NCBI GenBank assembly: GCA_014904845.1
Contig: MU119413.1
Coordinates: 1-64,000, forward strand
Source of the DNA: Acephala macrosclerotiorum
Lineage: Eukaryota > Ascomycota > Leotiomycetes > Helotiales > Mollisiaceae
Reading direction: 5' to 3'
DNA length: 64,000 bases
Below are positions 33,996-46,367 of this stretch, piece by piece (within the stretch, counting starts at the first letter, position 1; every line of letters starts with the position of its first letter). A program made the position numbers and the translations under genes. The notes under the pieces were generated by a model. That model was not told the origin of the DNA. It was given only the letters and a program-made list of their open reading frames with translations, and did not search any database.

Positions 33996-35339
33996 GCTAT
34001 AAGCCAGCAAGAATTGGAGAGGTTATGGCGTGGAGTTGAATTTAAAAAGGAGGCTGTTAGCACTGTTGTGACGGAGACGTTGAAGAATGCATGTTACGAG
34101 CTGAGCCGGGTTGAAATGACCATGGGATTTCTTCTCATTGTGTTTCCCTCCTGTGACCACTTTAAAACCTTCAGATATGAATGACACTCGATTGCAATCC
34201 TGGCCCCGGCTCTAGTAATATATTGCGATAGCCCAGGTGAACTCAAAAAGGCGAAAAGCCGTAACATGAAATATATATTAGTTTACACCGAGTTTGACTA
34301 CTTGTAAAACGAGGTAATAGCAGTGTGTTATACTATGGTAATAATGCTTGAATTTCTAAGTATTTCAAACTAAGTATTTTTTTTTTCTTTCAAACTGATA
34401 TATATATTAAAAAAAATAATAAAGTATTTAATAGGCATAACACAGAAATAAATATCAGCTCTTATACCCACTACTGCCGCTTTAGCTAAGTCACGTAAAA
34501 GAATAGTAAATATTATTTGCTAAAAGTCCCAAAGCATTTTAAGACTTTTGACTGTCCAAAATCTTATATTTAATACAAGAACTACAAAAAATAGACAAAT
34601 TCCTAAATATGACGAGTTTTCTAAGTGAATTAGGGTTTCAAGAAACTCTTAAACATATTCACCAAGTAGCGCAAAATCAAGTCAATTCACCTTGCGCATA
34701 TTACACTTACGCTTTTTTAACTTCCACATTCCCACAGGAACCATTCTACCTCCGCAGGCCGCCATCTGTCATTGAAACGTACCGAAAAATCTTCCGCAAC
34801 AATCGAAGCTCTTCCAAACGTCAAAACCTTGCGCTTTGGAAATCGTATGTTATGTTGGTGAGGTTGATGAATGGCATTATTTCATCGTCTGGCCCCTTAA
34901 ACTTGGGTTAAAGAGACCGTGCCTCGAATATTCAGACGTCGTCGGTCCAGAAAGTGTATTGCCCTTCGCTACAGCACGACTTTATACTGTCTTCAAGTAC
35001 TCTATCTAACACGGAAAGTCACAGTTGGGTGCGGTCTCCAGAACTTTCCTGTTTGGAGAGCGCATAAATTTCACAAATGTGGGGATTTTCTGGGACTTGC
35101 AAGCTGTGACACGGAAGAGATAGCGGAGAATTATATCACGACAACTAGAAATATTGGAAGGTTGAAGATGTAAATTGAAGTGGCTAGAGCAACCATTGTA
35201 CTTTCAACTTTGCTTCTAGCTTAGGAGGGTTTAGATCTCTTTCGGGCTATGAATTTTGAAGGTTGTAGAATATATGAAGGCCACAAATACAGTCATTTAC
35301 GGCGAAGAAGCGCTCGATTTCAGTAGGGGCTTTCTATGC
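33996..35339. other. Intergenic with unassigned ORFs
   Basis: Moderately AT-rich to 34600. Plus-strand ORFs 34609-34911 (MTSFLSELGFQETLKHIHQV...) and 34919-35173 may be fragments of one broken gene, since residues of gene-like composition continue across the stop near 34910, but no family is recognised. The left target-site duplication of the hAT element is at 35332-35339. Confidence 0.4.
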
Positions 35340-36281
35340 CAGCGTGATCAAAAAAAATCAAATTAATCAATTATAATCTAGATTAATTTGATTAAATTTG
35401 ATTAAAATTTGATTAACAAAAATTTAAAAACATTTGATTAGATTAATGATTATAATTAATTATAATTTAGATTAACTTTAATTAATCACGTGATTATATT
35501 GAAAAATAATGTTTTTTAAATACTTTTACAAATAATAAAGACTTGATATTTCAAACTAAATTACAATAGATAAAATACTAAATTTTTATAAAAAAAAAAA
35601 GTTTATTATTAAATAAATAAATCATTTTTCACTCTTTTTAAATTTTTTTTTTTAATATTATTATTATTTTCTTAAATAATTCTCCAACTTTTTAAACACA
35701 TTATTAAGATAAAAAAAGATATTTCGAATAATTTAAAACAAGTTTATAATAAAAAGTTTTTTCGTAATTTGAATAGTTGATTTATAAAAGAATTGATTGT
35801 ATTGATTTTAAGAGAGAGAATCGAAGATATTTATTTAATTATATAAAAATCTTTTTTATTCTAATAATATCTTTAGATTTTTATTAATTTATAATCATTT
35901 TTTGATTTTAAAGTATTAAAAATTAAAAAAATTAAAATTTTATATAATTTATTTGATTTATAATAAAATAGCAAAGTATAAAAGATTCGAGAGAAAGAGT
36001 TGATTCGAAAGATCGGTATCTCGCTTATAGTTCGATTGTAGCGTGCGCGATACTAGTTCTGTTTTAGCTCCGTAACTTCCGATTGACCGAACCTTAATTC
36101 AGAGCCTCATTCGCCTCTTTGGACGAAAGTCGAATCTAGTCACGTGTTAATCATGTTAATTAATTATAATCTAGATTAACTTGATTAGATTAGATTAGAA
36201 TTAGAGTAATACTATATTTCCTTTGATTAAATTTAGATTAAGAGCAATTAATCTAATCTAATTTAATTATTTAATACGCTG
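35340..36281. mobile_element. hAT-family element, 942-bp deletion derivative
   Basis: Starts CAGCGTGATCAAAA and ends TTTAATACGCTG, matching hAT-type ends (CAGCGTA). It is flanked by a perfect 8-bp target-site duplication, TTCTATGC, at 35332-35339 and 36282-36289. The subterminal regions are rich in TAATCAATTATAATC-like repeats. The interior is AT-rich, without transposase. Its right ~250 bases (CTCGCTTATAG, GCGCGATACTA, GAGTCTCATT/GAGCCTCATT) are shared with the 3.48-kb element at 41.5-44.9 kb, so it is a non-autonomous relative. Confidence 0.92.
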
Positions 36282-36599
36282 TTCTATGCAAATGATGTCA
36301 GAGATTCAGGAAGCCATGTTTGAAATGGATGATGCATTGTTCAATAAAGCAACATCATTATATTGTCCTACTCAGGATCTTAGCCTACCATTGCTATGTA
36401 TCTCAACATACATCAATCGACTGCAACTTTATGTCCAAAATGGGTGCCTCTGAATATCCATGGATAGCCCCAATGAGTCTTATTTACGTATCACCAAGGA
36501 CAGCCGTTCAACAACCCCTCCAGAGCAGCAGCTCACGCCAAAAAAAAAAAGCCAACCACCCCGTCCTCCCTCCAACCTAGTATTGTCCGCAGCCACTTC

Positions 36600-37172
36600 T
36601 CAGGAGCTTTCTCGATAAGCCCTGGCCTCCTGAGCCTTGGGATCCTGAATCGCCTTCTCCACAAGCTCCAGTCTCCCATGTAGAACAAACAGCCACTTGT
36701 AGCTCGTGGTCCCGATTTCTCTGAGCACCACCTTCATAAACGAATGCGCCATTTCTAGATACTCATTTCCAATTGGAAAATCCTTAATCTGGTGGATCAG
36801 GTTCTCTATTCTAGCCAGTATATCGTCTCGTTTGCGCTGCTGCTTTCTGAATGCGACCGAGGTATAATTAGTTTGAGGACTTCTTCTGGACCTTCCCTAC
36901 TCTCTTTGACTTCGAAGCTTTGGTAGATGTTCTTTTGGGCTCGGTTTCCACGCTCGCGTTAGCATTCCCGTAGCTCTGATAAACAGCCGTGAATCCGAGA
37001 CGGCCATTCTTGCTCGTACGTACCTTCGCATTCACTATTTCCTTCAATCTCCAGGGAAGGCGCAGAGGTCTGGGGCTCTGGGGTAGGAGATAAAGGTGGA
37101 GAAGGTGAGAATACGCGTGGTCGCGGCGACTGGAGCTCGGGAGTAATGAAAAAAGTTGGAGAGAGGGAGAAT
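36600..37172 (-). pseudogene. 3' part of a host gene interrupted by the Ginger-like element
   Basis: Minus strand. A proline/serine-rich segment directly at the element's edge (SLSPTFFITPELQSPRPRV, then SPSPPLSPTPEPQTSAPSLE) leads to a typical intron (GTACGT at ~37023, ATGCTAACG, GCGAG near 36956). In the same frame follows a helical domain: TSVAFRKQQRKRDDILARIE, YLEMAHSFMKVVLREIG, HGRLELVEKAIQDPKAQEAR, ending at a stop at 36600-36602. One in-frame TAG near 36912 (RSQRE-stop-GRS) breaks it. The matching upstream part would be at 40046-40330. Family unknown. Confidence 0.5.
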
Positions 37173-37176
37173 GATC

Positions 37177-40041
37177 TGTAACCGCGAGTTCATGGAATAG
37201 CAAAATCCATGGAATTTCATCCAATTCCATGGATTTTCACCTCATTCTATGGAATAGAGGGGTTTTAGTAGAATAAAAGTCCTTGAATTAGAATATAGAT
37301 TTCCATGAAATTGGGTAGCAATTCCATGGAATTACTTGCTAATCTGGGTAATAAATCCATAGAATTACTCACTGATTCGTGGAATAATAGAGCATGTCAG
37401 TGACCAAAAAATGAAGATATATTAATTGTGGTTATAAGAGTAAAGTCTTTTAAAAAGTGAAACCTTCAAGTGAAATCAAAAGTGCAATCTTACTTTCAAA
37501 TGAAGCTATTCTCAAATGTTTCCTCTATTCTAATCTCTTCTTTCACTTGCAACCCCTTACTTCTTGGCCTTTTTGGAGCTGGAGCGAGTGCTCAAAGCAG
37601 GTGGTGCCGTATCGTTCTTTCTCTTGCGAGTAGTTTTGGTCTTAGCTACAGCTATTGCAGCAGCCTTTTTTCCAGCTTTTGACTTTGCAGCTTGGCGTAT
37701 GGCTTTAGCTGTGGCCTCTGTTCCCCGCTTGATTTTCAAAGCAGCTGTCTTTTCTCGGCCGGCTTTCTGTAGTGCAGATAGAGGACCACGGCCAAACTCC
37801 CGCTGAACGGCCTTGGGTAGAGTGATAGAGTGGGCTTTGGAGTGAGCGGAGATATCTGTGGGAATAAGAGCGTCCCAAGTCCCAGCCATTGGGCATACAG
37901 TAAACTGAGAGACTAGATGCATGCCTTTGATCAGCTTATATTGCGAGTATAGTTTAGCAGCCTGTGTCATATTAGCTTGATATTACCAAGGGAAATGAGA
38001 AGACTCACAACACTTTTCATCTCAATGATTCTGACTGGAATAGTGAGCGCTTCCAAGGAGGTGCGCAATTGCTTGAGGAACTCAAAAAGCACTATGTCCT
38101 GCTCTGAAACCACAATTTGATCTCTTTCTCTCTTTCTCACCATTCGATCTGCAACCAATAAATAGTTGTTAGCCATACGCTTCTCTAAAGCTGTCATAAA
38201 GACATGATCATCATTAGTAGTCACTTTATCATTAGAGAAGTCTATAATGTCTGACTCAGTACGTTCAATAGATTCATCAGCTACTTCAGCACGCCTGTAG
38301 TGATCGACTCGGGCGAGAGTATCCCATTGTAGTGGAGGTCGGCCATAAAACACTTCATAAGGAGTCAACTTTCTAGGCAAGGCATCAGATGGAGAGGTAT
38401 TGATGATCATAGTGATTTGCGGCAAGAACTCTACTCACTTGCGAGTGCTTAACTCAGTCTGAATGGCTTTGAGGCGGCGCTTGAAGGTTCGGTTGGCAAT
38501 TTCTACAGTTTCTTGGTTTTCTGGGTGGTAATCTCTGCCTCTGACAATAGGAATGCTCCACTTCTCACAGACACTCTTGAAGTCTCTAGGCTTAGTGCCT
38601 TTAAACTCAGTGCTATTGTCACAACGGCTAGGCATAAGTCAGTGAAAATCCTATAAAGTGAGAGGTAATTGCGGGGTAATTTATATGCGCTTGACTCGGC
38701 CATAAGTATTGAGCCAAGCTTCGAGAATGGTGCCAGTAGAGATGACTTCTTTATCTTCATGAGCTGAGGTTCAACAGAACTTGGCAAAGGGGTTCTTTAA
38801 GTGCATGATCCAGCTCATATTTCCATCAATCTCATTAGTGAAGTCCATGAGATCTACAATCAGCTCATCCATTATTCCCGTGGGAATAATGGGATAAACA
38901 GGGGGCTTCTTACTCTTAGGTGGAGCAGCTTGGTTGCAGATGTTGCATGCTTTGCGGACCCATTCCACATCAGCTTCAGTAATGCCATAGTAGCGCTGTT
39001 GGATCCTATGATTGGTCTTGTCTACACCTATAAATCAGTTAGTTTCAAGCTCTGCAATGAAAAGGAGAAGAATAGTAACTTGCCAGTATAGAGTAGATTA
39101 ACATGAATACTTTGAATGATATTCAAAGCATCAGAGTCACATGCAGCATATTTGGAGTTGTAGACTACACTCTTAGAATCAATACCAGCTTTGCGATAGA
39201 TTTGATTGTTTTGCAGCTCAAAATGGAGTAGAGTCCAGTTTCTAAGCTTGGCATCTGTTGCACGTTCCTTGGAGGTGTTGCCTCTGCATTCGTGATTAGA
39301 GTTTTGCAAGTAGAAGCGCATATTGAGTCTTTTGTTGAGGGAGAGAATGGCGCGGTTGGGCTTTTCATGAAGACGTTCAAACCATTTTCTCTCCACTTCA
39401 GGGCTCTATGGTTGAACTGGTGCTCTGGTGCTAGGGGCCACAAAGGGAGAAGAGGGCAGGAAAGCAGCTTCTGATAGTCTAGCATTGGGGTCACTAGCAT
39501 CAAAAGACTGGTCCCCCGTGTGAGCATATGACACTGCATAATGCCAAAATGAAAGGTAGAATAAGGAGTGAAATCCAGGTTTTGAAGTAAGAGTAGAAGA
39601 AAAGGTAAAGGTGAGTGCTGAGAAAGTATAGAGTAGAGAGAAACAATCATATAAAGTAGTCTTTATAGGAGTTAAACCTTCTAAGAGGAGCATATGCTCT
39701 AAAGTCTAGAACTCTACTGTTTTCTAGCCTCTCTATTTGAAGCCAAAAATCTGACATATTCTTTTAATCTTTGATCTCTTTATGAGAGATCAAAAGAATA
39801 TATCATATGGAAAAGTGCAAATGAAATAAGAAGCAGCATATATTGAAACAGACGAAAGAGAGGGAGTAATACGGGAGGGAGAGTGCAAAAGAGCGGTGGC
39901 GAGAAAGGGGAGGGGAGGGGCTGGGAAATTAAGATTAATCTTAAACAAGAACTCATGGAATTTTATTCCACCAAAAGCACTCTATTCTATGGAATAAGGT
40001 AAATTCCATGGAATTGACAGTTCCACGAATTCGCGGTTACA
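37177..40041 (-). mobile_element. Ginger-like integrase-type DNA transposon, 2865 bp
   Basis: Termini are TGTAACCGCGAGTTCATGGA (left) and the inverted TGTAACCGCGAATTCGTGGA (right), with TIR similarity over ~80 bases. The element is flanked by a 4-bp duplication GATC (37173-37176 and 40042-40045). Both ends carry several ATTCCATGGAAT-type palindromes. Inside, on the minus strand, is a transposase with an HHCC-like zinc finger and a retroviral-type integrase core. No gag, protease, reverse transcriptase or LTR is present. The TGTAA-type ends, 4-bp duplication and integrase-only coding fit the Ginger superfamily as I know it. Composition is near normal, so it is younger than the AT-rich relics. 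Confidence 0.88.
37557..39693 (-). pseudogene. Integrase-like transposase of the Ginger-like element, with stops
   Basis: N-terminus to C-terminus: PEVERKWFERLHEKPNRAIL; zinc-finger region IHVNLLYTG / VDKTNHRIQQRYYGIT / VEWVRKACNICNQAA (two His, two Cys); integrase core with Asp in DELIVDLMDF, Asp in CDNSTEFKG and Glu in NQETVEIANRTFKRRL (38 residues between the last two); INTSPSDALPRKLTPYEVFY; then a basic tail (KTKTTRKRKNDTAPP...SSKKAKK), probably nuclear localisation. Introns: 39028-39083, a GC-AG intron (GCAAGT, CTAAC, TTATAG), and 37962-38008 (GTGAGT, GCTAAT, ACAG); a third near 38635-38690 is probable. Stops at 39406 (TAG), 38771 (TGA for Trp) and 38435 (TGA for Trp) make this copy inactive. 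The catalytic triad itself is intact. Confidence 0.85.
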
Positions 40042-40045
40042 GATC

Positions 40046-40330
40046 GCTGTTTCGGTGGTATGGAGCGTCGTCAATTTCCATGATGTCTTCGTCCAGCTTG
40101 ACTTTAAGATCGCCGTCTGCGCCTCGTCGCTCGACCCTGACATGTTCTGTTACATGTTCCACCTTTATTGCGACATTATCTGTCATTGTATTGCTGCTTT
40201 GTGCTGCTGTACATTCACTATATAATTCTTGCTTCAACTAAAGCTACTTACCAGTATGGTAACAACGCTTGTAAACCCGCTCCAGGACAGAATCTTCGCT
40301 ATGTTCAGGGTTTTCTGTGATGGAGCCTCC
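40046..40330 (-). pseudogene. 5' part of the host gene interrupted by the Ginger-like element
   Basis: Minus strand. Residues near 40330-40255 read EHSEDSVLERVYKRCYHT before a GTAAGT donor; after an intron of ~50-60 bases an acidic segment follows (NVAIKVEHVTEHVRVERRGA, LDEDIMEIDDAPYHRNSD) right up to the element at the GATC. It continues logically into the Ser/Pro-rich piece left of the element. The exact splice join is unresolved because the obvious acceptors lead to stops. No family is recognised. Confidence 0.45.
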
Positions 40331-41447
40331 ACCTGTTATGCGCTCCAACTTTTCTGGTGAATTTTTAGCCAACACTCAATATTTTCCTGGAGAACAACTT
40401 GCCTCCTTTATCGCATAGTGGACAAATTAGTAATGCCCGAGGAACCCGTTGTAGTGGTATCATTCCTCTTGTGTGCATGAGGGAATCTAGCAATAGTGTT
40501 TTTGTTGTTGCTCGCATAACTCAAGAACAGAGCAGAAGAATTCAGAGCGGAGCTGGCTCTTAGCGCGTCCGCACCTGGTTGCGGAAGCAGGCCTTGGTGG
40601 ATGCAAGCAAAGCCTGCTGTCCCTCTAATCCCCTAGCGAATCACTTTACGCCATAGACTGTTGGAAAAGTGAGATCTTATTGTTTGTTGTAGGGTTGCAA
40701 GATCTCGTAGCGCAAATCATGTTCCGAACATTTGATTCCTGCCTTTTTGCTCGCCTTCAAATGCGTGTCCCATTGCGCTTGTAAGCAAATATGGGCAATG
40801 AAAGAGCATCCAGCAGTATTCTCAAAGCATAAGCCAGTGCTCCAATGCCGTAATTCTGTCAAAAATAAGATGTGGAGGGTTTTGGAGACATTCCGTCTGA
40901 TAGATAGTTAGACATTGAAGCCACTGGGCCCATGATGCTCATTGTTAATTGAAGCAGTCATTCAGAGAAAGTACCACATGGAAAAGACTATATTTAGTGA
41001 TGGAAATCTCCCACTTCAACAAGACAATGAATTGATTAAGGCTACAATATCGGCAAGGTTTTTTTTTTTTGGCTACATGGTCCTTGCATGCCCGTGATCA
41101 CGACCAAGCTTACTGTCAGTTGGTACGATGATACCACTGGCGTTCATGCCCTAAGCACTAAATTTCATGCTTGGCCCAATAGCTCTATTTGAGGTTTGAG
41201 ATACTCTAACGCTTGAGAGGCCGTTGCTAGCTGTATGGGAATGTCCGCGCGTGTTCAGAAGGAGAACCTTGTGAGGTCACAGATGTGTAGAACTTCGAAC
41301 CTGGTGCCCTATGAAGCTAGACTGACTCCCTTGCGGTTTTGCTGAAGTTCACCTGAGGCCCAAAGAGAGGATACATGATCTTGGTAGAGTAACAGCCCGT
41401 TACGGTATGTACAATCTTTTCTATTTTGGCGACCATGAGCGAGATGT
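40331..41447. other. Mostly unassigned; upstream part of the interrupted gene likely
   Basis: Contains a 60-codon minus-strand ORF (40677-40862, MTELRHWSTGLCFENTAGCS) without recognised features and a T-run at 41060. Earlier exons of the interrupted gene may be here but cannot be read with confidence. The left hAT target-site duplication is at 41448-41455. Confidence 0.4.
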
Positions 41448-41455
41448 ACAATTAC

Positions 41456-44400
41456 CAGCGTAATAAAAAAAAATCATAGTAATTGATTATATAATTGATT
41501 ACTTTGATTTGATTAGATTAGATTATAATTATCCAAAATCCCAAAAATCATGATTATAATTATGATTATAATCAATTATAATCAATTATAATTATAATTA
41601 TTTACGTAACTCTATACAAAATTATTATATTTAAAATCTTTTTAAAGATTTGCAAGATTTTATCTTTTGATATAAGTTATACTATATATAAATCTATATT
41701 TTGATAAAAAAAATTAATAAAAAAAAAGTTTATTCTAATATAAAAAAATCATTTTTTTTTTTTTTTTTTTTTCAATTTTTTCTTTAATTTCTTTATTTTC
41801 TTCTTTAAAAACTCTTCAATTTTTTAAACAAATTATCTTTTCAAAAGTTTCTTTAGAAAACTTATTTCTAGTTTTATTAATAATTAAAACTTTTTGTGAA
41901 AAGAATTTCTCGAAAAAAATCGAGATTATCGGAATTTGAAAATATTTTCGAGTAATTTAAAATAATATAAAATATTTATTTTTATTATTTAATCAAAAAA
42001 TAAAAAATTTCATTTATTTGTATATTAGTTTGAATTTTATAAGAAAATATAATAATAATAATAATATAAAAAATAATAATAAAATTTAATTTATCGTTCG
42101 AATTGTTTTTTTTTCTTTTAAATAAATATCTAGATCATTATTCTCTTTATTTATATTCAAGTTTTAAGTTTTTTAAATAAGAAATAATTAATTAAAATAA
42201 TCTCGTTTGTAATTATATTATAAATAAATAAAATAACTTACGATTGATAATTCGAATAAAGTTTATTATAAACATTCGTCTTTTGATCTCTAGAAAAATC
42301 AATTGATTGTAATTCTATTCTACGAATACGAAAATCAAAAATTAAAATCAAATATATAAATTTATTTCACTTTTAAATATTTTCTTTATTTGGAACATAT
42401 CTTCTCAATTTGATTATTTCTTTATTAATAGCATTCGTAAATACTTTATTCTATTAAAAAATTTAATAAACTTATTAATAAATAAAAAATTCGTAATTTT
42501 TTAAAGTAAAAATATCGAAAAAAATTAAACGAAATTAAACGAAATAATATATTTAAAAAAGAAAATTACTTACATTTAATTTTTTTTTAATTTTATCAAG
42601 TTTATTATAAATATTATAAACTATAGAAATTAAATAATAAATTGTAAAGTATTTTTCGATTTATAATTTAATCGTAGTTTTAATAAATATTTTAAAAATC
42701 TTTAAATATTTTTTAAAATATTCGATTTCAATTTCGAATAATATTAATTTATTATTCTTAAAAACTTTACTATCGAATAAACTAATAATTTCATTAATTA
42801 CTTTTATAAAGTGTAAAAAGCTTTTCAATATTTTAATTGTCAAAAATTATTGAGTTTTTTAATCTAAAATTAATTAATATTTTTTTTGAAAATATTTAAA
42901 ATTAAAATTAAAATAATTATTTAATTGTAGAATCTTAGAATTTTCTATTTTTTGAGCATCGATTTGAGACAATAAAATTCTCATATTCTCTTAAGAATAT
43001 TTCAAATTAATAATATTTTTTCGAACTTTTTTTCAAATAAAAAAATCTAATAAAAATTATTAATAAATTTTTAAAAATTAATTATTAAATAAACTTACTA
43101 AAAATATCGATAATTCTACTTTCTAGTAAATTATTATCGATTTGAAAACTATTATTATTATTAAAAGATTATAATCATTTTTAATAATAGTTTTTAAAAT
43201 ATTTTGAACAATAAAATTTAATATATAAATCGTATAATAAATATTGCTATCAAATTTTATATTTTCATAATTATAATATAAATAGAATACATCAATTAAT
43301 TCATCGTTTGAATTAATATTATCTCTTATAATACTATTAAAAATTAAATCAAAATTATTAATTAAATAAAAAATAATATAATTTATTTTTAAATATAATA
43401 TTCGATATTAAAATATTTTAAAGTTTTAATTAAAATATTAAACATATAAATATTAGTATATTTATTTTTTAAATTTTTTATTACTAATAAATAAAATTTC
43501 AATTCGAAGTTTTTATTTATAAAATAAAATATTAAAATTTAAATTATTAATTTATATTATAATTTTAAAATACGTATTTTAATTAATAATTATTTAAACG
43601 TTTAAAATTAAAAAAAAACTATTATTAGTTTTTTTTTGTTTTTCCATTTTTTTTATAATCAATTTTTTTTTGTTTGAAAATAAAAAATTTAATTGATTTT
43701 TAAACATTTAATAATATATTTTTAATATTTTATTATAATATAATTTAATATTAAATAATTAAAAACGAAAAAAATTTATTTACTTATTGCAATAAATAAT
43801 CAAATCTTTAAAAGAATTCGAAATTATAGAATTAAAAAATAAATTATTTGAAATAATAAAATTTATTAATAATTTATTAAAATATTCAATTTTAAATATT
43901 TTTTTAAAAGTATTTAAACGTTTATTAATTCTTTGTATAATAAAACGATTTATAATACTCGTTTGAAATTAAAAAATTATTTAATAAAATATTAATATAT
44001 TAATAATATTATAAACAATTATAATTAAATTATTTATTATCAAAATTATCAATTAAAATTTTTAATATATAAACAAGTTTATAATTTTATCGATAATAAA
44101 TAATGTAATTACTCGTGAAATAATAAATTCGTTGATTAATATATTTTTTACTAAAAATAATATTAATTTTTTGAAAATATTTATAAATAGAATTATTTAC
44201 TTACAATTTTTATAAAAACATATAATAATGCAAATTCGTATATTGTTTAAATCGTTAAAATCTCTTTTAATAAAATCAAGAGTTCTTTCGAATAATTTAT
44301 ATTTAAACAAAAAAAATTGTTTTTTAAGAAATTCAATATTAAAATTAACTCGATTTTAAGTAAAATTAATTTTTTCTAAAATTGTAATAAATATTTCAAA

Positions 44401-44939
44401 TAAAATAAAAAATATTTGTAGTATAAAATTTGTTCGTAAATTGAATAATTAATTTGTTATTAAATAAAATATATTAATAATACAAAATAAAATCGAGAAT
44501 ATTTATTTTAATATATAAATATTTTATTAATTCTAAAGAGTACTTTTATTTTCTATTGATTTAAAATCAATATTCAATTTCAAATTATTACAAATTAAAA
44601 ACTTTATATTTTTAATTATTTTATTGAATTTATAATAAAGAAACAAAGATTCGAAGATTCGAAAAAAAAAACTGTACTAAAACCGGTATTTCGCTTATAG
44701 CGCGCGCGATACTATTTTCGGCTTAATAGTAAAGTATATAATTAGTCAAATCTTATTTTAGAGTCTCATTAATCACTTCGAACGATAATCGAGTTTAGTT
44801 ACGTACTAATCATAGTAATCAATTATAATCATGATTACTTTGATGTGATTAGATTAAAATATGATTATAAGTATATTTTTATGATTAGATTATAATTAGA
44901 TCTCTATAATCTAATCTAATCTAATCATTTCTTACGCTG
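41456..44939 (-). mobile_element. hAT-family transposon, 3484 bp, degraded
   Basis: Starts CAGCGTAATAAAAA and ends TTTCTTACGCTG, with a perfect 8-bp duplication ACAATTAC at 41448-41455 and 44940-44947. Subterminal regions hold many copies of TAATCAATTATAATC-like strings. The length suits an autonomous hAT. The coding part is too mutated to read as a whole; a minus-strand segment at 42661-42843 (ILKSFLHFIKVINEIISL, LKIFKIFIKTT) resembles the region of hAT transposases upstream of the C-terminal dimerisation domain. It retains TC and CT cytosines, unlike the block at 1-9 kb. Confidence 0.92.
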
Positions 44940-44947
44940 ACAATTAC

Positions 44948-45513
44948 TATTTGATTTACTCATACGTAGCCTTTACTTTGCGAGAAAATTTTCGAGTGAT
45001 TTATTCTGCGGCTCCTTTAGCAGTGGTTAAATCCCATTTTGCCGAGTGTCTCTTGGCTCTGTCTGTAGCATGTCCCTGGTTCAGTGGAACAAATAGGAAC
45101 GTTCCGTCAAAACCGAGGTTAAAGTCTTCGGGTTACAATCTTAATATACTCATAACGCAGCAACAGTCCTTCATTCAAGTCCTCAAGTATTGGGTTCAAT
45201 TCCCGGCAAGATGGTTCGATCCCACCATGACCAAATTCGCTTGTTCACAGGACAGTGGGTTCAATAGGGGTTATTTTTTTATTCTTCCTTGTTAGATTAT
45301 TTTTCTTTTTGCTTTTTTCGGATCCTTCCCCTCGTCTTGTGTGTGCTATAGTTGTGTCGCTCCGCCGCTCCCCTTATATCTCGGTCCCACCGTGAAGCTA
45401 GAGTCATGTTTCACCGCAGCACGTTGAGATCGTGCGATGTGAAAGAATAGCCAGCGAGATGCCTCAAGCTTTGACAACAGCTCAGCCTGGGCTACCTCGC
45501 GAGCTATAATTAA
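44948..45513. other. Intergenic, no gene recognised
   Basis: A 114-codon ORF (44951-45295) has no family features. GGTTCAATTCC at ~45196 and GGTTCGATCCC at ~45211 look like tRNA B-boxes but no cloverleaf fits. Confidence 0.4.
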
Positions 45514-46355
45514 TTGATAGCGATGTTGCCAAAATTTGGCAAGGCTTACAATCAGGTCAATGCGCTCTATCAGTTGTGGTTGGATAGTGACATTAAAGAG
45601 GAACCGCCTGTGTTCGAGGATGCATGGGTCGAGGATGAAGAGGCGAACTCGCGACACCCTCCTGAGAAAGAGCTGCACAACTCATGCTCACGGGCTGTTC
45701 GGGATGAGGGACTTCAGTCCATGGATATTTCTCCTTCCATGTCCCACGGGGAGACAAGCTTTCAAGCTGTAGCTTCCGCTCATAATGTCAATGGCTCTCA
45801 AGATCAAGACGCCGAGGATTTTGAGAAGATCGAGGCCATGATCGAACAGCGGAATACTCGGGTCAACGAGACTCTTTACGACGACGAGCACCAGACAAAA
45901 TTCGAATTCGGTGCAAAGAGTCGCGCTTCTTTCGAAGACCGAGAGCTGCATTCGACAAAGAGTTGAAGGTTAGAAGAATCGAGAATCCAAGTAATGGTTT
46001 GGTCGACAAGCCTAGAAAGCAAGGGAAGAAGAAAGGGGCCAAGAAAAGGGACTACAAATCGGGATACGGAAGCAAACTGAGAAGATCGACTCCACCTTTA
46101 CTAGAACCAGACATGACATGTTGGAGGCATCCAAATATTTGGGATGCTACTGCGCATACTGGGCTCATGATTTTGAAGTTGTTGAGAATGTATCATAATG
46201 AAATGTCAGAATACAATCCTAGAGCCGAAGTCCGTCAGCTTCTGAGTGCTTTATTCTCTTTTATAGTTATAAACAGATATGGGGCTTTGGGATCATACTT
46301 TCAATGCTCGGTGATAGCAACCAAGGGTGAGAGTGATGATGTAAATAATACTTGA
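45514..46355 (+). pseudogene. Broken hypothetical gene, two overlapping frames
   Basis: The first frame (45514-45966) gives an acidic protein: KFGKAYNQVNALYQLWLDSD, EDAWVEDEEANSRH, DAEDFEKIEAMIEQRNT. Its stop falls where the other frame continues sensibly: AAFDKELKVRRIENPSNGLV then KQGKKKGAKKRDYKSGYG. A one-base indel near 45950 explains both. No known domain. The second frame beyond ~46090 is doubtful. Confidence 0.45.
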
Positions 46356-46367
46356 GCTTTTTCATAG

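Noticed and set aside
37177..40041. LTR retrotransposon
   Set aside because: There is an integrase core but no reverse transcriptase, RNase H, protease or gag, and the ends are inverted rather than direct repeats.
42661..42843. Stand-alone 60-codon gene
   Set aside because: It lies inside the degraded hAT element and fits a transposase fragment better than an independent gene.
45125..45240. tRNA or tRNA-derived SINE (two B-box-like strings, CTCATAA loop-like string)
   Set aside because: No A-box at the right distance and no acceptor or D-stem pairing; the strings alone are not enough.
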